From the NCBI GenBank assembly GCA_016793305.1, contig JAEUHU010000249.1:1-13789 (forward strand): 13,789 bases of DNA, written 5' to 3'. The notes under the pieces were generated by a model, which saw nothing but the letters and a program-made list of their open reading frames with translations, did not search any database and was not told the DNA's origin. Every line of letters begins with the position of its first letter. Within the stretch, counting starts at the first letter, position 1. Made by a program: the position numbers and the translations under genes. Below are positions 1 to 6,520 of the stretch, in pieces. Source of the DNA: Planctomycetota bacterium (GTDB lineage Bacteria; Planctomycetota; UBA1135; UBA2386).

Positions 1-1
1 C

Positions 2-811
2 TACGCGGGCTCGCTGCTGGCCATCCCGGGCATCCTGCTGCTCGTCACCAACCACGCCTACACCGACATGTTCATGTTCGTGGTAGGCCCGATCTCCCTC
101 GTCTGGTTCGCGATCGGCATGCGTGGCTGCACCCGCGAGCAGGTGAACAAGCTCATCGTCGCGCTCGTGCTGATCACGTTCTCGATCTTCTTCTGGGCGT
201 TATTCGAACAGGCCGGCGGCTCGCTCGCCCAGGTCGCACGCAACCACCTGCCGACCGAGTCCCTCGCCGGCATCACGATCACGCCGAACTCGGTGAAAAA
301 CATCTCGAACTCGCTGTTCGTGATCTTGCTGAGCCCATTGCTGGGCCTCTTCTGGCTTCGCCTAGGCAGCAAGGAGCCAGGCATGGTGGTGAAGTTCGCG
401 TTCGGCTTCTTCTTCGTGGCCGCGGGATTCTTCGTGTTCGCCCAACTCGGCTCGTTCGCCGGGCCCAACGGTGTCTCGTCGCTGACGATCTTCTCGCTCG
501 CCTGGCTGCTGGCGACGATCGGCGAACTGTGCCTGTCGCCGATCGGGCTGTCGGCGATGACCAAGCTGGCGCCGCAGCGCATGTTCGGGATCATCATGGG
601 CCTCTGGTTCCTGGCCAGCGCCTACGGGCAGTACTTCGCCGGCATCCTCGGCGCGGGCATGACCAAGGCCAAGGACACCGCCACCCCGACCGAGCGGCTG
701 GCCGCCTTCTGCGGCGGCTACAACCAGCTCGCCATCTACGCAGTGATCCTGGGTGTGGCCCTGCTCGCGCTGTCACCGATGCTGAAGAAGCTCGCCAAGG
801 GATCGGCCTGA
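2..811 (+). CDS. POT/PTR family proton-dependent oligopeptide transporter, C-terminal part (5' end outside window)
   Basis: The reading frame is open from the window edge, so the N-terminal half is missing and about 269 residues are visible. They form a series of hydrophobic membrane segments typical of the C-terminal half of a 12-14 helix MFS carrier. The stretch FFWALFEQAGGSL and the later block GELCLSPIGLSAMTKLAP followed by GLWFLASAYGQYFAG are hallmarks of the POT (PTR2) family. These inner-membrane carriers import di- and tripeptides with protons. The chain ends in a short basic tail (LKKLAKGSA) at a TGA stop. It converges with recN, and a strong palindrome lies 48 bp past the stop. Substrate cannot be told from this half. 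Family assignment is firm. Confidence 0.93.
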   Translation, partial: YAGSLLAIPGILLLVTNHAYTDMFMFVVGPISLVWFAIGMRGCTREQVNKLIVALVLITFSIFFWALFEQAGGSLAQVARNHLPTESLAGITITPNSVKNISNSLFVILLSPLLGLFWLRLGSKEPGMVVKFAFGFFFVAAGFFVFAQLGSFAGPNGVSSLTIFSLAWLLATIGELCLSPIGLSAMTKLAPQRMFGIIMGLWFLASAYGQYFAGILGAGMTKAKDTATPTERLAAFCGGYNQLAIYAVILGVALLALSPMLKKLAKGSA

Positions 812-858
812 TCCACGCCCTCGCGGAATGCCGCGGTGACCCCGGCCAGCCGGGCGCG

Positions 859-892
859 GTTATACGCAGAGTGCAGACACTCTGCGTATAAC
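859..892. terminator. Perfect 15-bp inverted repeat with 4-nt loop between convergent genes; putative bidirectional terminator
   Basis: Bases 859-873 pair perfectly with 878-892 around a CAGA loop (874-877). The arm is GTTATACGCAGAGTG, clearly more AT-rich than the flanking DNA. It sits in the 93-bp gap between the stops of the POT transporter and recN, where a bidirectional terminator is expected. Neither side has a T-run (a C-run follows on the + strand), so it is not a canonical intrinsic terminator. It could instead act as a 3'-end stabiliser, a Rho-associated hairpin or a dispersed repeat. Confidence 0.55.
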
Positions 893-904
893 GCCCCCCC
901 GAGC

Positions 905-2647
905 TCACCCGGCCGCCGCACTCTCGCGCGCCTTCTCGACCAGCCGCCGCGCCTGCTGCAGCGCCGCGGCGTCCGCGCCATCGCCCATCGCCATCGCCGC
1001 GAGCTCCTTCTCGACCTCGGCACCCTGCAGCAACCGCACCCCCGAACGCGTGCGTTCGTCGCCGCCCTTCTGGCCGGTGGCGAGCGCCACCACCGACTTG
1101 TTGACCAGGAAGTGGTGGGCTGCGAACGCGGCGACCGGCGCCAGGTGCGTGACGATCACCACCTGATGGTGCCGCGCGACCTCGTGCAGCTTCTTGCCGA
1201 CCGCGAGGCCGAGGCGGCCGCCGATCTCGGCGTCGATCTCGTCGAACACCAGCAGCGGCACACGATCCTGGTCGGCCAGCGACTTCTTGACCGCCAGCAC
1301 GATGCGCGCGAGTTCGCCTCCGGACGCCGTGTCGCGCAGCGAATGGAACGGCTCGCCCGGGTTGATGCGCACCTCCAGGTCGACCGGCACGGGCCCGTGC
1401 TCGTTCGCCGTCGCCAGCAGCTCCTCGGTGGCGAACGTCTCCGCCATCGCCACACGCACCTCGGTGTGCACCATGCCGAGGTCCTTCAACTCGGCGACGA
1501 TCGCCTTGGCGACCGGCGCCGCCGCCTTGGCGCGCGCGCGCAGCAGCTTGCGGCCGACGGCCGCGGCGGCTTCGGTCGCCTTGCGCAGCTCGCCGGCGAG
1601 CGCCTCGGGATCCTGGTCGCCGCCTTCGGCCGCCGCGAGCTCGGCGGTGACCTTGGCGAGGTTCTGCCGCAGGTCGGCCTCGGTCGGCCCGAAACGCTTC
1701 AGTGCCGCGTGGATCTCGTCGAGCCGCTCCTGCACCGACTGCAGCCGCTCTGGGTCGAGGTCGAGCCGCGCCTGCCCCGACTGCAGCGAGCGGCACACGT
1801 CGGCGACCAGCTCGTCGACCTGCCCGAGCTGCTCGGCGGCGGGTTCGAGGCGCCGGTCGATCGCCGCCGCCTCCTGCAGAGCGCGTAGCGCCCGGCCCAG
1901 CTGGGCGGCGACGTTCTGCTCGTCGTCCTGCAGCACCGCCAGCGCCGTGTCGAGGTGCTGCCGCATCGTGTCGAGATTGCTCAGCACCTGGTGCTCCTGC
2001 TCGAGGGCCTGGAGTTCGCCTTCGCCGAGCTGCAGGTCGCGCATCGCCTGGTGCTGGAAGCGCAGGAACTCGAGCCGCTGGCGGCGCTCGCGTTCGCCGT
2101 CGGCGAGTTCGCGCAGCCGCGCCGCGAGGCCGCGCGCCAGCTGCAGGGAGCTCGCGAACTCGGCCCGCAGTGCGCTGCAGCCGGCGAACGCGTCGAGCGT
2201 CTCGCACTGCGTCTCGGCCCGCATCAGCGCCCGCGAGTCGCCCTGGCCGTGGATCTCGAGCAGCCAGGCCCCGAGTTCGCGCAATGCCGCGAGCGTGGCC
2301 GGCCGGCCGCCGATGCGCGCGCGCGTGCGCCCCTGGCGGTCGACGATGCGCGTCACCAGCAGCAGGTCGTCCTCGACCGTGCCGCCGCACAGCTCGTGCA
2401 CGAGCCGCTGGATGGTGGCGCTGCGTTCCCCTTTGCCGAGGCGGAACTCGCCGTCGACCTGCAGCTCGTCTTTGCCGTGACGCACCAACGAGCCGGGGAC
2501 CTTCTCGCCGCGCAGCAGCTTGAGCGCCGTGATGAGCAGGGACTTCCCGCCGCCCGTCTCGCCGGAGATCACGGTGAGGCCTTCGGCCATCCGCAACTCG
2601 GCGCGCTCGAGCAGGGCCAGGTTCTGGATATGTAAGGTGTGGAGCAT
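905..2647 (-). CDS. recN: DNA repair ATPase RecN
   Basis: This is a 580-residue SMC-like protein that acts in recombinational repair of double-strand breaks, close to the usual family size (about 550-570). The N-terminus HTLHIQNLALLERAEL is the typical RecN opening. Walker A is GETGGGKS at residues 29-36 (Gly where Ala is commonest). A long charged, coiled-coil-rich middle follows. The ABC signature SGGELAR starts near 442, Walker B LLVFDEID is near 465-472, and the late block VTHLAPVAAFA matches the RecN C-terminus. I chose ATG at 2647 because the protein then begins at the conserved opening. An in-frame ATG at 2674 would add nine unconserved residues. Neither start has a clear Shine-Dalgarno site. 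The gene stands alone behind a leader with several dyads. Confidence 0.96.
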   Translation of the reverse strand: MLHTLHIQNLALLERAELRMAEGLTVISGETGGGKSLLITALKLLRGEKVPGSLVRHGKDELQVDGEFRLGKGERSATIQRLVHELCGGTVEDDLLLVTRIVDRQGRTRARIGGRPATLAALRELGAWLLEIHGQGDSRALMRAETQCETLDAFAGCSALRAEFASSLQLARGLAARLRELADGERERRQRLEFLRFQHQAMRDLQLGEGELQALEQEHQVLSNLDTMRQHLDTALAVLQDDEQNVAAQLGRALRALQEAAAIDRRLEPAAEQLGQVDELVADVCRSLQSGQARLDLDPERLQSVQERLDEIHAALKRFGPTEADLRQNLAKVTAELAAAEGGDQDPEALAGELRKATEAAAAVGRKLLRARAKAAAPVAKAIVAELKDLGMVHTEVRVAMAETFATEELLATANEHGPVPVDLEVRINPGEPFHSLRDTASGGELARIVLAVKKSLADQDRVPLLVFDEIDAEIGGRLGLAVGKKLHEVARHHQVVIVTHLAPVAAFAAHHFLVNKSVVALATGQKGGDERTRSGVRLLQGAEVEKELAAMAMGDGADAAALQQARRLVEKARESAAAG

Positions 2648-2829
2648 GGGGAGACCCGAAAGGATGCCTAACATCCGGATTGGACGCCACAGGGGAATGT
2701 GCCTCGAACCCCCTCCACGGTCGCACTCGAGGCGGAAATCCGGCGCGACCGGATGTCACGCGCGGGCCCAGACTGGCAGCTCGCGCGGCAAGCGACTTGG
2801 GCGCCGCGCCGGCTTGCAGCGCACGCGCC
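2648..2829 (-). promoter_or_regulatory. recN leader / intergenic region with nested ATCCGG dyads
   Basis: This 182-bp gap separates the methyltransferase-like gene from recN on the same strand and has no plausible ORF of its own. It holds a dyad ATCCGG-N5-CCGGAT (2738-2754), a palindrome ATCCGGAT (2673-2680), an 8-bp pair (2671-2678 with 2749-2756) and a 7-bp pair (2701-2707 with 2727-2733). The ATCCGG copies can pair in more than one way. These could be operator sites (recN is often damage-inducible) or leader RNA structure. I see no convincing -35/-10 pair. Function is inferred. Confidence 0.3.
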
Positions 2830-3279
2830 TCAGTCGCGCGGCCGACCGACCAGCACGCGCGCGCGCCCCTGCATCGGCAGCACCTGTTCCTCGACGTCGA
2901 GCCCCAGCTGCTGGCCGAGCTCGGCGAGGTGCCGCATCCACGGCTTGTAGCTCATGCCGTTGTCGGAGCAGCACGGCACGATCGCGAACGGCCGCCGGTG
3001 CTTCGCCGCGTACTCGACGATGATCCGCGTGGCGCCGTCGGGATGCATGCCGACCAGCAGGTCGCATCCGCACGGCTCGTCGAGCGTGAACAGCCGCTCC
3101 GCATACTGCACCGCCTCGCGCTTCCACCGCTTGTCGAACGTCAGCACGTCGAGCCCGCGCGCGGTCAACGCCGCGTTCAGCTTGCCCTGGCCGCCGGCGA
3201 TGTCGAACGCATGGCGACAGCCCGGGAAGTGGCGCGTCACCAGGTCGGCGAACAGTTCGAAGCGGCGCTTGTCGGCCAA
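2830..3279 (-). CDS. Compact SAM-dependent methyltransferase-like protein with PCC motif
   Basis: This 149-residue protein looks like a minimal class I methyltransferase (Rossmann) fold. DIAGGQG at residues 26-32 fits the SAM-binding glycine loop, and D49 follows the next strand as the usual ribose-binding acidic position. The segment VGMHPDGAT (76-84) followed by AIVPCC (99-104) resembles the VG-H-G-T...PCC pattern of Trm13/METTL25-like methyltransferases. It ends with a strand pair GRARVLVGRP. The substrate is unknown; RNA or protein are both possible. The start is a TTG at 3279, since an in-frame TGA lies only four codons upstream and no ATG occurs until deep in the protein. No Shine-Dalgarno site is visible. 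It lies 137 bp downstream of the DUF420 gene on the same strand. Fold assignment is moderate; function is not recognised. Confidence 0.75.
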   Translation of the reverse strand: MADKRRFELFADLVTRHFPGCRHAFDIAGGQGKLNAALTARGLDVLTFDKRWKREAVQYAERLFTLDEPCGCDLLVGMHPDGATRIIVEYAAKHRRPFAIVPCCSDNGMSYKPWMRHLAELGQQLGLDVEEQVLPMQGRARVLVGRPRD

Positions 3280-3362
3280 GGCGTGTCGTCAGTGGTTGCA
3301 ATGCGCGCCGAACACGCGCATCAGGGGTGGAAACGCAGCCGGTGCCATCGTGGTTGAGCCGT

Positions 3363-3375
3363 GACCGCTGCGGTC
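3363..3375 (-). terminator. Weak hairpin downstream of the DUF420 gene
   Basis: GACCG-CTG-CGGTC forms a 5-bp stem about 42 bp after the TAG stop of the DUF420 gene, within the 137-bp gap before the methyltransferase-like gene. It may mark the end of the heme A operon. There is no T-run and the stem is short, so a chance match is quite possible. Confidence 0.2.
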
Positions 3376-3416
3376 GCCGGCTCCTACTTGACGGTCGAGG
3401 CCCGTTCCTCTCGCGT

Positions 3417-3842
3417 CTACATGTGGAACGCGAGGTAGTAGACGACCACGCCGGTGACCGACACGTAGAGCCAGATCGGCGTGGTGACCTTCGCCCACTT
3501 CTTGTGCTGGGCGCGGCGATCCCTCAGGCCGAGGTAGAGCGTGCGCAGGATCAGCGGCACCTGCACCACCGCGAGCACGATGTGCGAGATCAGCAGCGTG
3601 AAGTAGACCGGCCGGATCCACCCCTCGTGCAAGAACTTCCTGCTCGGCACGGTGAAGTGGTAGGTGAGGTAGCAGGCCAGGAACGCCGCCGAGAAGCCGA
3701 CCGCGACGAAGATCAGCTTCTTGTGCAGCTCGACGTTGCCGCGCTTGATCGCCACCAGCGCCGCGCACAGGAAGACGAACGCGAGCGCGTTCAGCAGCGC
3801 GTCGACGTGGACCAGCACCTGGAAGTCGAACTCGGCGAGCAT
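3417..3842 (-). CDS. DUF420 family membrane protein (YozB/CtaM-like), putative heme-copper oxidase assembly factor
   Basis: This is a 141-residue integral membrane protein with about four to five hydrophobic helices. The histidines characteristic of DUF420 are present at H40, H62, H87 and H113, as is the late block TPIWLYVSVTGVVVYYL. In Staphylococcus aureus the DUF420 protein CtaM is needed for activity of the aa3-type menaquinol oxidase. Its place at the end of a ctaA-ctaB operon supports a similar role here, and the histidines could bind heme or copper (inference). The ATG at 3842 has one of the few good Shine-Dalgarno sites in the window (GAGGA). This site overlaps the TGA of the upstream permease gene, leaving a 7-nt gap and suggesting coupled translation. 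The stop is TAG. Confidence 0.88.
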   Translation of the reverse strand: MLAEFDFQVLVHVDALLNALAFVFLCAALVAIKRGNVELHKKLIFVAVGFSAAFLACYLTYHFTVPSRKFLHEGWIRPVYFTLLISHIVLAVVQVPLILRTLYLGLRDRRAQHKKWAKVTTPIWLYVSVTGVVVYYLAFHM

Positions 3843-3849
3843 GGGTTCC

Positions 3850-4608
3850 TCAGACGACGTCGCGCGCGCTGCGGCGCGTGACCACGAACGTGCCGAGCGC
3901 GAACGTCGCGACGGCGAACAGGGCCGTGCCGCAGAGGCACACGGCGAACGACGGGATGCCGGGCACCGGGGCCTGCAGCGCGTGGCGCAGGGCCCCGACG
4001 CCGTAGGTCATCGGGTTGAAGTGACGCACCCAGGCCAGCAGCCAGTGCGAGTCCTGCATCGGGAAGAACGCGCCCGACAGCAGCAGCATCGGCATCAGGA
4101 ACAGCATCATGATGCCGTGGTAGCCGGCGGTGCTGTCCATCACCCAGGCGAGCGAGAAGCCGAGCCCCGTCACCGCGACCGCCAGCAGCGCCAGCACGCC
4201 GAGACCACCGAACACGGCGTCCAGGGCCAGCGGCACGCCGGCGAGCGGCGCCAGCAGCAGGAACACGACCGCGAGGCCGAGCCCGAGCGAAGCACCTCCG
4301 AGGATCTTGCCGAGCGCGATCGCACTGCGTGGCACCGGCGAAACCAGCACGCCCTGCAGGAACCCTTCCTTGCGATCCTCGATCACCGTGATGGTCGCGA
4401 AGATCGCCGTGAACAGCGTTATCATCGCCAGCGTGCCGGCGAAGAAGTACTGGCCGTAGTCCTGACCGCCCGGCTTGAAGCTGCCTTGCAGCGCGCCGCT
4501 GAACAGCAGCCAGAAGACCACCGGCTGCAGCAGCGAACCGGTGAGACGCGAACGGTCGCGCAGGAAGCGCACGATCTCGCGATGCCAGAGGGCGAGCACG
4601 GCCTTCAC
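3850..4608 (-). CDS. ABC-2 type transporter permease in the heme A operon
   Basis: This 252-residue inner-membrane protein has six predicted helices. The N-terminal amphipathic stretch ALWHREIVRFLRDRSRL is typical of ABC-2 exporter permeases. The middle segment IEDRKEGFLQGVLVSPVPR and the C-terminal block LLLSGAFFPM (176-185), followed by NPMTYGVGALRHAL (198-211), are classic ABC2_membrane features. It forms the channel for the ATPase encoded just upstream. I chose GTG at 4608 because it overlaps the ATPase stop as GTGA and has a GGAGGA Shine-Dalgarno site four bases upstream, inside the ATPase gene. The open frame continues further upstream, but that part is the ATPase gene in another frame. 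The substrate is unknown. Context suggests heme-, copper- or lipid-linked cargo needed for oxidase assembly (inference). Confidence 0.92.
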   Translation of the reverse strand: MKAVLALWHREIVRFLRDRSRLTGSLLQPVVFWLLFSGALQGSFKPGGQDYGQYFFAGTLAMITLFTAIFATITVIEDRKEGFLQGVLVSPVPRSAIALGKILGGASLGLGLAVVFLLLAPLAGVPLALDAVFGGLGVLALLAVAVTGLGFSLAWVMDSTAGYHGIMMLFLMPMLLLSGAFFPMQDSHWLLAWVRHFNPMTYGVGALRHALQAPVPGIPSFAVCLCGTALFAVATFALGTFVVTRRSARDVV

Positions 4609-5594
4609 GACTTCCTCCGCCGGCCCTTCTTCGGGGCCGCATCCGGTTCGGTGACGACGAAGCGTTTGCCGGTCTTCGCCAGGAACACGTCCTGCAGCGA
4701 CGGGTGCGCCAGCGACAGCCGCAGCACGCGCGGGCCGAAGCGCTGCACGATCGCCGGCACCAGCTCGTGCACGCGTTCCCCGTCGATGCGCAGCGTCGTG
4801 TCGAGCACACGCGGCACGACGCCCAGCTCGCGCTGCAGTTCGGCGGCGAGCCCGGCGGCATCGGCGGCCTCGAGCTCGAGCACCTGGCCGCCGACCTCGC
4901 GCATCAGCGCCGCGGGCGCGCCGGCGGCGACCACCTTGCCCTGGTCGAGCAGCGTGAGGCGATCGGCTTCGGCCGCTTCGTCCATCAGGTGCGTGGTGAA
5001 CACCACCGTGAGGCCTGGCATGCCGTGCAGCACCGCCCACATCGCCCGCCGCGCGGCCGGATCGAGTCCGGTGCTCGCTTCGTCGAGCAGCACCAGCTCC
5101 GGCTGGCCGAGCAGACACTTGGCGATCTCGACCCGCCGGCGCAGGCCGCCGGACAGTTCGCCGACGAGGTCGCCGGCGCGATCGCGCAGGTCGGCGGCCG
5201 CCAGCATCGCGTCGATGCGGGCGCGCAGGTCCGCACCACCGAGCCCGAGCAGCAGGCCGCCGTAGTGCAGGTTCTCGCGCACGGTCAGCTTCTTGTCTAC
5301 TGCGGGCGACTGGAACACCACGCCGAGCTTGCGCCGGATCGCCGCGGCGTCGCGCGCGAGGTCGAGCCCGAGCAGCGCGACGCGCCCCTGCTGCAGCGGC
5401 ACGAGCGTCGACAGCAGCTTGAACAGAGTCGACTTGCCCGAGCCGTTCGGGCCGAGGAAGCCGTGCTTCTCGCCCTTGCCGATCGCGAACGACACGTTGT
5501 CGAGCGCCCGCCGCTCGCCGTAGGCGAACGTGAGCCCGTCGGCGGCGATCGCCGCAGCCGAGCCGGCCGGTGGGGCTCCGGTGGTGAGGCTCAC
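4605..5594 (-). CDS. ABC transporter ATP-binding protein (CcmA/NodI/DrrA-type) in the heme A operon
   Basis: This is a 329-residue nucleotide-binding subunit of an ABC-2 exporter. Walker A GPNGSGKST is at 48-56, Q-loop Q95, signature LSGGLRRRVE from 148, Walker B LVLLDEAST from 168 and H-loop H202. A C-terminal domain of about 100 residues, of the sort seen in daunorubicin-type exporter ATPases, ends in a basic tail KKGRRRKS. The start is GTG at 5594, whose last two bases plus the next A form the ctaB stop (GTGA overlap). The first 15 or so residues are low-complexity and precede the conserved LTFAYGERRAL. An upstream in-frame methionine at 5729 would place 45 residues inside ctaB and is not credible. 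The partner is the permease gene with which it overlaps by 4 nt. Cargo unknown. Confidence 0.94.
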   Translation of the reverse strand: MSLTTGAPPAGSAAAIAADGLTFAYGERRALDNVSFAIGKGEKHGFLGPNGSGKSTLFKLLSTLVPLQQGRVALLGLDLARDAAAIRRKLGVVFQSPAVDKKLTVRENLHYGGLLLGLGGADLRARIDAMLAAADLRDRAGDLVGELSGGLRRRVEIAKCLLGQPELVLLDEASTGLDPAARRAMWAVLHGMPGLTVVFTTHLMDEAAEADRLTLLDQGKVVAAGAPAALMREVGGQVLELEAADAAGLAAELQRELGVVPRVLDTTLRIDGERVHELVPAIVQRFGPRVLRLSLAHPSLQDVFLAKTGKRFVVTEPDAAPKKGRRRKS

Positions 5595-6520
5595 GTGCGC
5601 CACCCGACCATCGCGACGAACAGCAGAGGCAGGTAGACGATCGACACCAGGAAGGTCATGCGCATCGCTTCGTCGCGGCGCGTCAGCGCGGCGAACACGG
5701 TCGGCACCAGGAACAGCACGTTGAGGCACAGCGCCGCCGCCGCGTAGGGCGGGTCGACCATCCGGGTGAAGTACGGCACGAACGACGCGATCGCGAGGCC
5801 CGCCATGTAGAGCAGCATCGTGATCGCCGTCCGATGCCCGGTCGGGTCGAGCGTCGGCAGCATGCGCATGCCGGCACGCGCGTAGTCCTCACGGTAGCGC
5901 CACGCGATCGCCAGGAAGTGCGGGATCTGCCAGCAGAACAGGATCGCGAACAACACCAACTGCGGCATCGCCAGCTGGCCCACGACCGCCGCGTGGCCGA
6001 CCACCGGCGGCAGGCCCCCCGGGATCGCGCCGACCAGCGTGTTCAGCGGGGTGCGCACCTTCATCGGCGTGTAGACCAGCACGTAGCTGAGCACGATCAG
6101 CGCGCACAGGGCGGCCGCGGTCCAGTTCCACGTGCCGACCAGCCGGGCGCCGTCGCCGCCGAGCGGGGCGGCGCCGACCAGGACCAGCAGCACGCCGAGC
6201 ACGGAGGCCGCGAGCCCGAAGCCGAGCACTTCGCCCGGCGACAGTCGACCGCTCGGCAGCGGCCGCTTCTGCGTGCGCACCATCAGCGGGTCGAGCTCGC
6301 GCTCGCGGTACATGTTCAGCGCCGCCGAACCGATCGCCGCCAGGAAGGTGCCCGCGGTCGTCGTCACCAACAGGTCGAGCGGTGGATGCGGGTTCACGCG
6401 GCGCGACGGCCAGGCCATGTAGGCACCGGCCACCACCGCGAACACCGCGAGCCCGGACAGGCGCGGCTTGCCGAGCTCCCAGTAGGCGCGCAACTTGCCC
6501 GCAGGTGCGGCCGCACTCAT
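5591..6520 (-). CDS. ctaB: Protoheme IX farnesyltransferase (heme O synthase) CtaB/CyoE
   Basis: This 309-residue polytopic membrane prenyltransferase adds a farnesyl group to protoheme IX to form heme O, the substrate of CtaA. The first prenyl-diphosphate motif is NMYRERELD (69-77), continuing as PLMVRTQKRPLPSGR; Glu stands where some homologues have the first Asp. YTPMKVRTPLNTLVGAIPGG (150-169) and FCWQIPHFLAIAWRYREDY (195-213), followed by AGMRMLP, are the other signature blocks. Length is normal for the family. ATG at 6520 overlaps the ctaA stop as ATGA, and the stop overlaps the ABC ATPase start as GTGA, so it is embedded in one translationally coupled operon. Confidence is high. Confidence 0.96.
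   Translation of the reverse strand: MSAAAPAGKLRAYWELGKPRLSGLAVFAVVAGAYMAWPSRRVNPHPPLDLLVTTTAGTFLAAIGSAALNMYRERELDPLMVRTQKRPLPSGRLSPGEVLGFGLAASVLGVLLVLVGAAPLGGDGARLVGTWNWTAAALCALIVLSYVLVYTPMKVRTPLNTLVGAIPGGLPPVVGHAAVVGQLAMPQLVLFAILFCWQIPHFLAIAWRYREDYARAGMRMLPTLDPTGHRTAITMLLYMAGLAIASFVPYFTRMVDPPYAAAALCLNVLFLVPTVFAALTRRDEAMRMTFLVSIVYLPLLFVAMVGWRT

Noticed and set aside
859..892. Possible XerCD dif-like recombination site
   Set aside because: The length and symmetry are suggestive, but the arms do not match the dif half-site consensus and the 4-nt centre is shorter than the usual 6.
1194..2480. Long + strand open frame (about 428 codons) opposite recN
   Set aside because: It is rich in Ser/Arg/Ala and has no domain. 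It is the antisense shadow of recN caused by high GC at third positions.
2648..2674. Nine-residue longer RecN from the ATG at 2674
   Set aside because: The added residues are not part of the conserved RecN opening, and no Shine-Dalgarno site favours it. It cannot be fully excluded.
2695..2735. T-loop-like GGTTCGAGGC on the minus strand, suggesting a tRNA
   Set aside because: The flanks do not form a T-stem of the right size, and no acceptor, D or anticodon arm fits around it. It is explained by the 7-bp inverted repeat.
3721..5265. Long + strand open frame (about 514 codons) opposite the ABC genes
   Set aside because: Low-complexity Arg/Gln/His/Glu product antisense to four recognisable genes; a GC-driven shadow.
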